Shown: piece by piece, positions 16,909 to 24,899 of the stretch
Numbering within the stretch: position 1 is the stretch's first letter
How the letters are laid out: each line of letters starts with the position of its first letter
Origin: Sphingopyxis sp. RIFCSPHIGHO2_12_FULL_65_19
Lineage (GTDB): Bacteria; Pseudomonadota; Alphaproteobacteria; Sphingomonadales; Sphingomonadaceae
Direction: 5' to 3'
DNA length: 63,009 bases
Assembly: GCF_001830555.1 (NCBI RefSeq)
Contig: NZ_MIAM01000056.1
Span: 1-63,009 of the forward strand
Position numbers and translations under genes: made by a program
Notes under the pieces: generated by a model
Told to the model about the DNA's origin: nothing
What the model saw: only the letters and a program-made list of their open reading frames with translations
Database searches by the model: none

Positions 16909-17682
16909 ATGATCCGCGGTTTCCTGACCCGGCGCGCCGAATGGCCCGCGCGCATTCCCGATCCCGACGCGCTGCCGCCGCTGGCATTGCTGTGGCGCGA
17001 GATCGGGTCGCTGGCGCGCGCGGTCGGCGGCCGCATCCGCCCGCTGCCGCCCGAACCCAACCCCGACAGCGCGCATCCGCCGGTGATGGTGCTGCCCGGC
17101 TTTCTGTCGGGCGACTGGGCCACAAAGGCGCTACGCGCCGACCTTCGCCGCGCAGGCTTTCGTTGCTACGCCTGGGGCCTCGGTTTCAACCGCGGGGCGA
17201 CCGCCGACATCATCGACCGCATCGACACACGCGTCCAGTGGATCATCGACCGCACCGGCTATGCCCCCGCGCTGGTCGGGTGGAGCCTCGGCGGCATCTA
17301 TGCGCGCGAATATGCCAAACATCATCCAGGCAAGGTCGCGCGCGTCGTCACACTCGGCTCACCCTTTTCGGGCAGCCGCCGCGCCAATCGCGCCTGGCGG
17401 CTCTATCACCTTGTCGCACGCCACCCCGTCGACAATCCGCCGATCGACTTCCATCCCGCGCCGCGCCCCGAAATGCCGACCTTTGCACTGTGGTCGAAAC
17501 ATGACGGCGTCGTCGCGGTCAGCAGCGCGCGCGGACTGCCGCACGAAAGCGACCGCCAGGTCGAGGTCGATTGCGGCCATATGGGCTTCGCTTATGCCCC
17601 GACCTCGGTCGCCGCGATCGTCAAGGCGCTGACCGAAGAGGTCGGCGTCGACGCACCGGATCAGCAGACGTCTATGCGATAG
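16909..17682 (+). CDS. alpha/beta hydrolase (lipase-like)
   Basis: A 257-aa hydrolase with the nucleophile elbow GWSLGG (catalytic Ser), the oxyanion-region VMVLPGFLSGD before it, and a late VDCGHMGFAY that supplies the histidine; Asp in SKHDGVVAVSS is the likely acid. The pattern resembles triacylglycerol lipase/PGAP1-like esterases. No signal peptide is evident, although the N-terminal 60 residues form a basic, amphipathic extension. It follows the PQQ dehydrogenase closely and overlaps the convergent acetyltransferase gene by 22 bases. Substrate unknown. Confidence 0.82.
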   Translation: MIRGFLTRRAEWPARIPDPDALPPLALLWREIGSLARAVGGRIRPLPPEPNPDSAHPPVMVLPGFLSGDWATKALRADLRRAGFRCYAWGLGFNRGATADIIDRIDTRVQWIIDRTGYAPALVGWSLGGIYAREYAKHHPGKVARVVTLGSPFSGSRRANRAWRLYHLVARHPVDNPPIDFHPAPRPEMPTFALWSKHDGVVAVSSARGLPHESDRQVEVDCGHMGFAYAPTSVAAIVKALTEEVGVDAPDQQTSMR

Positions 17683-18179
17683 GCCGGCGCCGCGCGCCAC
17701 GCCATCAGCACTCGCCCCGGCCGCTTGCCCGGACGCCCGGTCGATACAAAGCCGATGCGCCGCAGCAGCGCGCGCGAGCGTTCGTTATCGGGGTGGCATT
17801 CGGCGACGATCGCGCAGCCCGGCCGCGACGCGGCGAGCGCCTCGACGACCGCGCGCACCGCCTCGGTCGCGATGCCCTTGCCGCGCACGCGCGCCGCGAA
17901 CCAGTAACCGATCTCATACTCCTGACCCACGCGCCGGTGCACCCCGATCACGCCGTTGAGGTCGAGGCCGCTGGCGTCGCGCACCGCGTGAAACACGTCG
18001 CCGCCGCCTGATTTGGCGATCAGCGCACGCGCATCGGCTTCGGTGAACGGCGCGGGCAGGAAATGGACGCGCGCGGTCACCGTCTCGTCGGTGATCGCGG
18101 CCAGCGCGCGCGCATCATCGGCAAACAGCGGCGTGATGCGGCAATGGTCGGTCGACAGGGCAAGCAAGGTATCGGTCAT
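17661..18179 (-). CDS. GNAT acetyltransferase, RimJ/RimL-like
   Basis: A 172-aa N-acetyltransferase. The acetyl-CoA pyrophosphate loop is RVRGKGIATEAVRAVVEA, preceded by EYEIGYWF and followed by the HPDNERSRALLRRIGF block typical of RimJ/RimL-type enzymes that acetylate protein N-termini or small amines. The ATG at 18179 starts MTDTLLALSTDHCRI. The 3' end overlaps the convergent hydrolase gene. The specific acceptor cannot be told from sequence. Confidence 0.88.
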   Translation of the reverse strand: MTDTLLALSTDHCRITPLFADDARALAAITDETVTARVHFLPAPFTEADARALIAKSGGGDVFHAVRDASGLDLNGVIGVHRRVGQEYEIGYWFAARVRGKGIATEAVRAVVEALAASRPGCAIVAECHPDNERSRALLRRIGFVSTGRPGKRPGRVLMAWRAAPAYRIDVC

Positions 18180-18391
18180 GTCGCGTCTTCTTCAAAAAGC
18201 GCACGCCGTGACGGGAGGTTTGGTGGTGTGATGATGACCATTCGCCTGTCCGAACACGGCGGCGATGGTCACAGGTGATGCCATGCCGCTCCTATGTAAA
18301 GGAGCGCCAATACGCCTTGAATCGGGTGGATCGGTCGTTGGTCATCGCCGCCGTGGCTAAACGCTCCGCCGCCGCCGGTCAATCCCGCACC

Positions 18392-18419
18392 TTGACGTTG
18401 GCATTTCTCGCACTATTTG
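18392..18419 (+). promoter_or_regulatory. sigma70-like promoter of the Rrf2 gene
   Basis: TTGACG at 18392-18397, a 16-base spacer, then TATTTG at 18414-18419. The -10 ends seven bases before the ATG of the Rrf2 gene, so transcription should start essentially at the start codon, suggesting a leaderless message. The rest of the 247-base gap from 18180 holds only a small hairpin at 18287-18306 (CGCTCC / GGAGCG). Confidence 0.5.
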
Positions 18420-18426
18420 AAGTTAC

Positions 18427-18891
18427 ATGAAACGCGACAGCCGACTTTCGGGCGTGCTCCACGTCCTCCTCCATATGGCCGAGCATCGCGCCCCGATGAC
18501 CTCGGAGCAGCTTGCGAAGGCGATGCAGACGCACCCCGTCGTGATCCGCCGCATCTTGGGCGGACTGCGCGACGGGGGTTTCGTCCATAGCGAAAAGGGC
18601 CATGGCGGCGGCTGGACGATCGCCCGCGATCTCACCGCCATCACGATGCGCGACGTCTATGACGCGATCGGCCGGCCCAGCCTGATGGCGATGGGCAACC
18701 GCACCGAGGCGCCCGGCTGCCTCGTCGAACAAGCGGTCAACGCCGCGCTCGACACGAGCTTTCAGGAGGCCGAGGCGCTGTTGCTCGCGCGCTTCGGCGA
18801 CGTGACGCTTGCGCAGCTCGCCGCCGATTTCCACGCGCGCATGGCCGCGCGCTCCCTCTCCCCCACGACGCAGGAGCATATCCATGGCTGA
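18427..18891 (+). CDS. Rrf2-family transcriptional regulator
   Basis: A 154-aa Rrf2 regulator with the winged helix-turn-helix at about residues 6-60 (MTSEQLAKAMQTHPVVIRRI, then LRDGGFVHSEKGHGGGW) and a C-terminal dimerisation helix. It has only one cysteine (PGCLVEQ) where IscR/NsrR have three cluster ligands, so it is probably not an iron-sulfur sensor and is closer to the YwnA-like group. Its end overlaps the methyltransferase gene by eight bases, so it likely controls that two-gene operon and itself. Confidence 0.88.
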   Translation: MKRDSRLSGVLHVLLHMAEHRAPMTSEQLAKAMQTHPVVIRRILGGLRDGGFVHSEKGHGGGWTIARDLTAITMRDVYDAIGRPSLMAMGNRTEAPGCLVEQAVNAALDTSFQEAEALLLARFGDVTLAQLAADFHARMAARSLSPTTQEHIHG

Positions 18892-19579
18892 AGGCGCCCA
18901 GCATTTCCTCGACAGCTTCAAGGACCCCGAAGCGGTCGCGCGCTATACGGACGGGCCGCGCCGTTTCGTCCCCGGCCTCGACGGGCTCCACCGCATGACC
19001 GGGCTGCTGCTCGCCGAGCGCGTTCCCGCCGACGCGCATATCCTCGTCCTCGGCGCCGGCGGCGGCAGCGAGATGAAGGCGATGGCCGAGGCGTATCCCG
19101 GCTGGCGCTTCACCGGCGTCGACCCGGCGAGGCCCATGCTCGATCTCGCGGCCAAGGTCATGGGGCCGAACGCGCACCGCGCCGAGCTGGTCGAAGGTCT
19201 GATCGACGACGCCCCCGCCGGGCCTTTCGATGGCGCGACCTGCCTCCTCACGCTCCATTTCCTCGACACCGAAGAACGTATCCGCACCGCCGCCGCAATC
19301 CGAGCGCGCCTCAAACCCGGCGCCCCCTTCGTCGCGGCGCACGGCAGCTTTCCGCAAGGCGCGGACGAACGCGACCGCTGGCTCGACCGCTACGCCGCCT
19401 TTGCCATCGCGTCGGGCGGTGAACCCGATCAGGTCGCCAAGGGCCGCGCAGCCGTCGCGACGCACGTGGCGATGCTGAGCCCCGAAGCCGACGTCGAGGT
19501 CCTGCGCGCCGCGGGCTTCACCGGCGTCGAACAATTCTACGCCGCGTTCACATGGCGCGGCTGGGTGGCATATGCGTGA
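18884..19579 (+). CDS. class I SAM-dependent methyltransferase
   Basis: A 231-aa methyltransferase. Motif I is HILVLGAGGGSEMKAMAE, followed by the acidic TGVDPARPML and the post-I block FDGATCLLTLHFLDTEERI. The fold matches UbiE/Tam-type small-molecule methyltransferases. AGGAG precedes the ATG at 18884, which lies inside the end of the Rrf2 regulator gene, so the two are co-translated. The Rrf2-methyltransferase pairing suggests inducible detoxification or modification of a small molecule; this is inference. Confidence 0.87.
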   Translation: MAEGAQHFLDSFKDPEAVARYTDGPRRFVPGLDGLHRMTGLLLAERVPADAHILVLGAGGGSEMKAMAEAYPGWRFTGVDPARPMLDLAAKVMGPNAHRAELVEGLIDDAPAGPFDGATCLLTLHFLDTEERIRTAAAIRARLKPGAPFVAAHGSFPQGADERDRWLDRYAAFAIASGGEPDQVAKGRAAVATHVAMLSPEADVEVLRAAGFTGVEQFYAAFTWRGWVAYA

Positions 19580-19605
19580 GGGCGGGTTTGGACCGGAAAT
19601 TTCTG

Positions 19606-19690
19606 TTCCCCGGCGAAGGGCGGGGTCCAGAGCGCACTAAACAAACGCCAGCTCTTTAACGCTCTGGGCCCCGGCCTTCGCTGGGGTACA
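19606..19690. repeat. paired REP-like element, family A variant
   Basis: CCCCGGCGAAGGGCGGGGTCC and its inverse frame GCGCACTAAACA...GTTTAACGCTC-like centre with inverted AGAGCG / CGCTCT. It is a diverged copy of the intergenic repeat at 4900, located just after the methyltransferase gene. Confidence 0.65.
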
Positions 19691-19809
19691 AGATTGCGCT
19701 CGCGTCCGCTCTCCACCCCCAAACGGCCGATTCCCAAACCAGATCTCCGCCGATGATCCTGCACTTCGCTCCGCCTCGATCGTCGACGCCCACTTGCTCC
19801 ACGCATAAC

Positions 19810-19835
19810 TACAATATATTGCGCAATATATTGTA
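19810..19835. promoter_or_regulatory. 26-base perfect palindrome upstream of the S41 peptidase
   Basis: Half-site TACAATATATTGC is followed directly by its exact inverse, GCAATATATTGTA. It lies 27 bases before the peptidase ATG and overlaps TATATT/TACAAT -10-like hexamers, so a bound protein would block transcription. The shape, with outer TACAAT...ATTGTA, resembles operators of MarR/OhrR-type repressors; a MarR gene is the next gene in the same operon. Confidence 0.8.
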
Positions 19836-19862
19836 TGATTCGCATCACAGGCAGGAAATCGG

Positions 19863-21182
19863 ATGAAAAATACGCGCTGGCCCCTCCTACTCGCCGCCAC
19901 GACCGCATGGCTGGCGACCGTTGCCGCGACGGACGAAGCCCCGCTCTCGGCCGCCGACCGGCGCGGGGTGGTGGAGCAGCTCGGCCAGGCGCTGGAGGCA
20001 AACTATGTCTACCCCGACAAGGCCAGGACGATCGCGGCGACCCTGCGCCGCCATCTCGACGCCGGCGATTATGATAGGGTGACCGACCGGCGCATGTTCG
20101 CGAGCGAATTGACCGACGATCTGGTCGCCGCGAGCAAGGATTTGCATTTTGCGGTCGGGGTCGATCCCATATGGGTCGCAGACTATGCCGCGAAACAGGA
20201 CCCCGCGCGCGCCGCCGCGCTGCGCGAGGCCGAACGGCGCGAAGAGACGCGAAAAAATTTCGGATTTGCGGGTCTGCGCTATCTCGAAGGCAACATCGCC
20301 TATGTCGACCTGACGCATTTCGCCGACCCCGAACCCGGATATGATGCCGCCGCGGCCGCGATGCGCTTTATCGAGAATGGCGACGCGGTGATTTACGACT
20401 TGCGCTACAACAATGGCGGCTATCTGGAGATGGCCCAATTGCTCGCGAGCCAGCTCTTTCCGGGCGACAAGGATCAGGAGCTGTTCGATTATTATTACAC
20501 GCTCGACGGCCGGCGGGTCGAGCGCGGCCAATGGGTGCTCCCCGCGCTGCCTTCAAAGCGGCTGACCGGCAAGCCCGTCTATGTGCTCACCGGATCGACC
20601 AGCTTTTCCGCCGCCGAATGGTTCGCCTATACGCTCAAGAAACTGGGCCGCGCGACGCTGGTCGGCGAACGCACCGCGGGCGGCGCGCATCCGGTCGACC
20701 GCAAACCCGTCGGCACCGACTTTTTCGTGCAGGTGCCGATCGGCCAGATCCGCGACCCGGTCGACCGCGGCGATTTCGAGGGGCAGGGCGTCACGCCCGA
20801 TCATCCGGTCGCGTCCGCCGACGCGCTCGCCGTCGCGCACCGTCTGGCCCTTGCCGATCTCGCCAAGGCCGATCCGGCGAAACGGGCCGACGCCGACTGG
20901 TTCGCGCCCCAGCTTGCCGAACGCCCGCACCCAGACCCGGCCGCACTCAAGGCCATCACCGGCCGCTACGAAGGACGGCGCATCGACCTCGTCGCTGGCA
21001 AATTGCTTTACACCTGGCGCGACCGCTTCCGCCTGACGCTCGAACCGCTCGGCGGCGACCTGCTCGCGATCGAGGGCGTGCGCGACTTCCGCTTTCGTAT
21101 CGTGCGCAAAGGCGGCAAGGTCGTCGCGCTCGAACGTATCGACCGCGATGGAACAACCCAAAGCTATGCCCGCCTCAACTGA
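19863..21182 (+). CDS. S41 family peptidase (tail-specific protease family), exported
   Basis: A 439-aa serine peptidase homologue with an N-terminal signal peptide (KNTRWPLLLAATTAWLATVA) and an IRBP-type N-domain. The catalytic part shows AVIYDLRYNNGGYLEMAQLL and the nucleophile region TGSTSFSAAEWFAYTLKKL followed by LVGERTAGGAH. A C-terminal extension after 370 (KAITGRYEGRRIDLVAGKL) resembles the lipocalin-like tail of some S41 proteins. AGGA lies before the ATG. It is preceded by a 26-base palindrome and overlaps a MarR gene at its 3' end. Role in envelope proteolysis is inferred. Confidence 0.88.
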   Translation: MKNTRWPLLLAATTAWLATVAATDEAPLSAADRRGVVEQLGQALEANYVYPDKARTIAATLRRHLDAGDYDRVTDRRMFASELTDDLVAASKDLHFAVGVDPIWVADYAAKQDPARAAALREAERREETRKNFGFAGLRYLEGNIAYVDLTHFADPEPGYDAAAAAMRFIENGDAVIYDLRYNNGGYLEMAQLLASQLFPGDKDQELFDYYYTLDGRRVERGQWVLPALPSKRLTGKPVYVLTGSTSFSAAEWFAYTLKKLGRATLVGERTAGGAHPVDRKPVGTDFFVQVPIGQIRDPVDRGDFEGQGVTPDHPVASADALAVAHRLALADLAKADPAKRADADWFAPQLAERPHPDPAALKAITGRYEGRRIDLVAGKLLYTWRDRFRLTLEPLGGDLLAIEGVRDFRFRIVRKGGKVVALERIDRDGTTQSYARLN

Positions 21183-21657
21183 CATCTCGACCGACCTTGA
21201 CGACATCTCGTTCCTCGGTCGCCTCAGCGAAGCGTTGAGCCAGCGGATCGAGGAACAGACGCGCCCGTTGTTTGACGACGCCGGCATCACAGTACCCGTG
21301 CGGTCCTGCTCGCTGCTCACCGCACTCAGCGAGGCCGGCGAAGCCTCCGCCGCCGACCTCGCGCGCGCGCTCGGCCAGTCGCACCAGCTGGTCGTCCAGA
21401 AATGCCCCGCGCTGCTCCGCCTCGGCCTGATCACCCAGCACGCCGACCCCGCCGACGCGCGGCGCAAGATTTTCCGGCTGACCGATGCCGGCCGCGACCA
21501 GCTCGCCCGCATCGACGCCTACAGCGCGCGGATCAGCGAGGTCTATCGCGCGCTCTTCGCAGAGGTCGGCGACGTCCACGGAACGATATTGAAGGCGCTG
21601 AATGCGCTCGACGCCAGGCCGTTGAGCGAGCGCATCGCAGGGTCGCGGACTGACTAG
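21166..21657 (+). CDS. MarR-family transcriptional regulator
   Basis: A 163-aa winged-helix regulator (168-169 aa if the ATG at 21148 is used; neither start has a good ribosome-binding site, and the shorter one overlaps the peptidase gene less). The DNA-binding part is GEASAADLARALGQSHQLVV followed by the wing LITQHADPADARRKIFRLTD. It is translated from the end of the S41 peptidase gene and is the natural candidate for binding the palindrome at 19810. Convergent with the thioesterase gene, sharing four bases at the stops. Confidence 0.82.
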   Translation: MPASTDISTDLDDISFLGRLSEALSQRIEEQTRPLFDDAGITVPVRSCSLLTALSEAGEASAADLARALGQSHQLVVQKCPALLRLGLITQHADPADARRKIFRLTDAGRDQLARIDAYSARISEVYRALFAEVGDVHGTILKALNALDARPLSERIAGSRTD

Positions 21658-22046
21658 CCAGCAAACGGCGCCACCACCTCAGCCGTCACGCGCAGCGGCC
21701 GCCCGCTTGCCTTGTCGAGCAGCGCCCACACCGTTCGCGCCCGGACATGCACTTTGCCGTCCGCGCCGGTGAATTCCATGAAACGGTCGAACTTCGCGCC
21801 CTGCGGCTTGTCGGCGACCCACGTCCGCGCGATCACCGTCTCGCCGGGCCCGAGTGCGCGCAGATAGTCGATCTCGTGGCGCACCACGACCCAGATATAG
21901 GCGTCCTTGTGGCTCTGCGGCGCGGCGGCGTCCCAATGCCCCGTCGCAACCTGCTGGATCCACTGGACCCAGACGGCATTGTTGACATGGCCGAGTTCGT
22001 CGATGCTCTCGGGCGTCGCCGTGAGTTCGAGCGTGAACGCCCTCAT
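21654..22046 (-). CDS. acyl-CoA thioesterase, hotdog fold (YbgC/4HBT-like)
   Basis: A 130-aa thioesterase. The 4HBT pattern begins with ELGHVNNAVWVQWIQQVATG, where the Asp of the classic motif is replaced by His-Val-Asn-Asn, followed by RHEIDYLRALGPGETV. It hydrolyses acyl-CoA or a similar thioester. ATG at 22046 overlaps the stop of ilvA as ATGA, so it is translationally coupled to threonine dehydratase. The longer frame to 22133 is inside ilvA and unlikely. Confidence 0.85.
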   Translation of the reverse strand: MRAFTLELTATPESIDELGHVNNAVWVQWIQQVATGHWDAAAPQSHKDAYIWVVVRHEIDYLRALGPGETVIARTWVADKPQGAKFDRFMEFTGADGKVHVRARTVWALLDKASGRPLRVTAEVVAPFAG

Positions 22047-23293
22047 GCGAGTTCGACGGTGGTCACCATATAACCCGCGTCGCGCAGCGAGGCGACGAGG
22101 CTGTCGAGATGCTCGCGGTCGCGCGCTTCGCACTCGATGTCGGTGATCAGCCCCTTGGCGGGCAGCGTCGTGAAAATGCGCTGGTGATAGATTTCGATGA
22201 TATTGACCTGTTTCTCGTCGAACAGCTTCATCACCTTGAACAGCGCGCCCGGCCGGTCCTGCAACCGGATGCGCAGCCGCGCAATGCGGCCCGACCGCGC
22301 CAGGTCGCGCAGCAGCACATTCGCCAGCAACCGCGTGTCGATATTGCCGCCGGTCAGCACCAGCCCGACTTTTCGCCCGGCAAATTCCTCCGGATGCGCC
22401 AGCAGCGCGGCGAGCCCCGCCGCACCCGCGCCCTCGACCACCGTCTTTTCGATCTGGAGCAACAGGCTGACTGCGCGTTCCAGGTGGCGCTCGGCGACGA
22501 GCACGATGTCGTCATTGAGTTCGGCGACGATCTTACGCGTATAGGCGCCAGGCTCCTTGACCGCGATCCCCTCGGCCAGCGTGTCGCCCTCGCACGCCAT
22601 GTCGACGCCGTTCAGTTCGGCATACATCGACGGATAGAGCTCGGCCTGGACGCCCACCAGGCGCATGTCGTTCTTGATCCCGCGCGCCGCGGTGCCCATT
22701 CCCGCGAGCAGCCCGCCGCCGCCGATCGGCACGATCAGCGTGTCGAGTTCGGGCACGTCCTCCAGCATTTCGAGCGCCACCGTCCCCTGCCCCGCCGCGA
22801 CATGCGGATGGTCGAAGGGATGGACGAAGGTGAGGCCGCGTTCCTTTTCAAGATCGCGCGCATGGGCATAGGCGTCGTCGAACTTCTCGCCATGCAGAAC
22901 GATCGTCGCGCCGTGGCTCGCGGTCTGCGATACCTTCACCTGCGGCGTTGTGCTCGGCATCACGATGGTGACGGGAACGCCCAGCCTTTTGCCATGATAG
23001 GCGAGCCCCTGCGCATGATTGCCCGCCGATGCCGCGATCACGCCGCGCGCGCGCGCTTCTGGGTCCATCAGCAACAGCGCGTTCAATGCGCCGCGTTCCT
23101 TGTACGCGGCGGTGAATTGCAGATTCTCGAACTTCAGCCACACCTCGGCGCCGACCATTTCGGACAGCGTCTGCGAATGGAGCGTCGGCGTCCGCACGAC
23201 CGCGCCATTAATTCGCCCCGCCGCCGCACGCACATCGTCCAATGTGATCGCCGGAAAATCGGCGGCGGAGGTCAGGGTGAGTTGATCAGTCAT
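22043..23293 (-). CDS. ilvA: threonine ammonia-lyase
   Basis: A PLP enzyme converting L-threonine to 2-oxobutyrate and ammonia, the first step to isoleucine. The PLP lysine lies in FTAAYKERGALNAL; the phosphate loop is IGGGGLLAGMG, with SAGNHAQGLAYH near residue 85. The C-terminal ~80 residues form one ACT-like regulatory domain (LQDRPGALFKVMKLFDEKQ), so at 416 aa this is the short, single-ACT form. It is first of a two-gene unit with the thioesterase. Confidence 0.93.
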   Translation of the reverse strand: MTDQLTLTSAADFPAITLDDVRAAAGRINGAVVRTPTLHSQTLSEMVGAEVWLKFENLQFTAAYKERGALNALLLMDPEARARGVIAASAGNHAQGLAYHGKRLGVPVTIVMPSTTPQVKVSQTASHGATIVLHGEKFDDAYAHARDLEKERGLTFVHPFDHPHVAAGQGTVALEMLEDVPELDTLIVPIGGGGLLAGMGTAARGIKNDMRLVGVQAELYPSMYAELNGVDMACEGDTLAEGIAVKEPGAYTRKIVAELNDDIVLVAERHLERAVSLLLQIEKTVVEGAGAAGLAALLAHPEEFAGRKVGLVLTGGNIDTRLLANVLLRDLARSGRIARLRIRLQDRPGALFKVMKLFDEKQVNIIEIYHQRIFTTLPAKGLITDIECEARDREHLDSLVASLRDAGYMVTTVELA

Positions 23294-23384
23294 AGCGGTG
23301 CGGCACTAGTGGTTCCAAATCGGAAGGGAAAGCACTTCCTTCGGCGCAGCGCCGGGTTTAGCCTTCCGAAAGCGGAGGGAATAT

Positions 23385-23966
23385 ATGGCGACCAGACCAA
23401 GCGATGCGGTGATCCGCTTTCATACGCTGAACTATGGCCTGCTCTATCCGGCGCTGCTCGGCACCTTCATATTCACCTTGCTGGACACGGAATTCATATG
23501 CTCCGCGCCGCCATGGCCGGCCCTTCTCGCCGCCTATTTCGCGCTTCAGCATATGGAAGGCGCGACCGACCGGACTCGTTACGGCTGGCTCCGTGGGATT
23601 TGCGACTGGATCGAGATGGGCCTGATGCTCGCGCTCTTTAGCGCCTTCGGCCATTTTGGAACCGCGCCCGCCGTCCGGCTCAACGACTGGTCTTGCACCA
23701 ACCTGCTGGCGGCCGCGACCTTTGTGCTGCCCGTGGCCGGGCGGATCGCACGCAACGACGATGATGACGGGCACGGCGGCTTCTATCTTTGGCTGAGCGG
23801 TCTGTCGGGGATTGCCGCTTTTGCGGTATTGCTGTCGCTAGGCTGGATTTCCTTCGGCGTCACGCTCGCGGCGTTGCTGGTCTACGCGCTCGGCTTCCAA
23901 TTCTTCAACGCATGGCTGGCGCGACATTTGCCCTCGACGCGGCGTCCGCCGCTTTCCGAAAGCTGA
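23385..23966 (+). CDS. hypothetical integral membrane protein
   Basis: Not recognised. The 193-aa product has four to five predicted hydrophobic spans: near LLYPALLGTFIFTLL, PALLAAYFALQH, IEMGLMLALFSAFG, LLAAATFVLPVAG, and two close spans at about 140-180 (GIAAFAVLLSLGWISFGVTL). A short acidic loop NDDDDGHGG separates the last pair. GGAGG precedes the ATG. It lies 54 bases before the dehydrogenase-led plus-strand run and may be its first gene. No function can be assigned. Confidence 0.75.
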   Translation: MATRPSDAVIRFHTLNYGLLYPALLGTFIFTLLDTEFICSAPPWPALLAAYFALQHMEGATDRTRYGWLRGICDWIEMGLMLALFSAFGHFGTAPAVRLNDWSCTNLLAAATFVLPVAGRIARNDDDDGHGGFYLWLSGLSGIAAFAVLLSLGWISFGVTLAALLVYALGFQFFNAWLARHLPSTRRPPLSES

Positions 23967-24020
23967 AGATTCCGCTCGGGCGGGTAGCGGACCGCGCCAA
24001 CCATGGTTATGGACTGGGCC

Positions 24021-24899
24021 ATGAGCGAACAGACATTGCGCATCAGCTTCATCGGGACCGGCGTCATGGGCGGACCGATGGCGGGCCACCTGGTCAAGGC
24101 GGGCCATCAACTGACCGTCTACAACCGGACCCGCGCCAAGGCGGATGCCTGGGTCGCGCAGCACGGCGGTACGGCGGCGGCGACCCCGGCCGACGCGGCG
24201 CGCGACGCCGATGTCGTCCTGACCTGCGTCGGCAACGACGACGACCTGGCACAGGTGACGCTCGGCCGCGACGGCGCGTTCAAGGCGATGCGGCGGGGCG
24301 CGCTGTTCGTCGACCACACCACCGTTTCGGCCCGGATCGCGCGCCAGTTGTCGGTCGAGGCCGACGGGCTGGGGCTGCTCTGCCTCGACGCCCCGGTGTC
24401 GGGCGGCGAAGCCGGGGCGCAGAACGGCACGCTGTCGATCATGTGCGGCGGCAGCAAGGCGGCGTTCGACGCCGCCGCCCCGGTGATGCAGGCCTATGCC
24501 GCGCGCATGGTGCATATCGGCGGCCCCGGCGCGGGACAGACGACCAAGATGGTCAACCAGATCGCCATCGCCGGGGTGGTCCAGGGCCTGTCCGAAGCCT
24601 TGCGTTTCGCGCAGGCGTCGCGGCTCGACACCGACAAGGTGTTCGAGGCGGTGTCGGGCGGCGCCGCGGCCAGCTGGCAGATGCTCAACCGCTGGGGCAC
24701 GATGGCGAAGGACGAGTTCGATTTCGGCTTTGCGGTCGACTGGATGCGCAAGGACCTCGGCCTCGCGATCGACGAGGCGCGCGTCAACGGCGCAACGCTG
24801 CCGGTCGCTAGCCTCGTCGATCAGTTCTACGCCGATGTCCAAAAGGGCGGCGGCGGACGAAAGGACACGAGCGCGCTCGTGACGCGGTTGCCGAAATGA
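24021..24899 (+). CDS. NAD(P)-dependent 3-hydroxyisobutyrate dehydrogenase-family oxidoreductase
   Basis: About 292 aa (298 if the ATG at 24003 is used). The Rossmann motif is ISFIGTGVMGGPMAGHL, the substrate-binding block APVSGGEAGAQNGTLSIMCG, and the catalytic lysine sits in GQTTKMVNQIAIAG. Members include 3-hydroxyisobutyrate, tartronate-semialdehyde and related beta-hydroxyacid dehydrogenases. Its stop overlaps the ATG of the amidohydrolase gene, so the two are likely co-translated. Exact substrate unknown. Confidence 0.88.
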   Translation: MSEQTLRISFIGTGVMGGPMAGHLVKAGHQLTVYNRTRAKADAWVAQHGGTAAATPADAARDADVVLTCVGNDDDLAQVTLGRDGAFKAMRRGALFVDHTTVSARIARQLSVEADGLGLLCLDAPVSGGEAGAQNGTLSIMCGGSKAAFDAAAPVMQAYAARMVHIGGPGAGQTTKMVNQIAIAGVVQGLSEALRFAQASRLDTDKVFEAVSGGAAASWQMLNRWGTMAKDEFDFGFAVDWMRKDLGLAIDEARVNGATLPVASLVDQFYADVQKGGGGRKDTSALVTRLPK

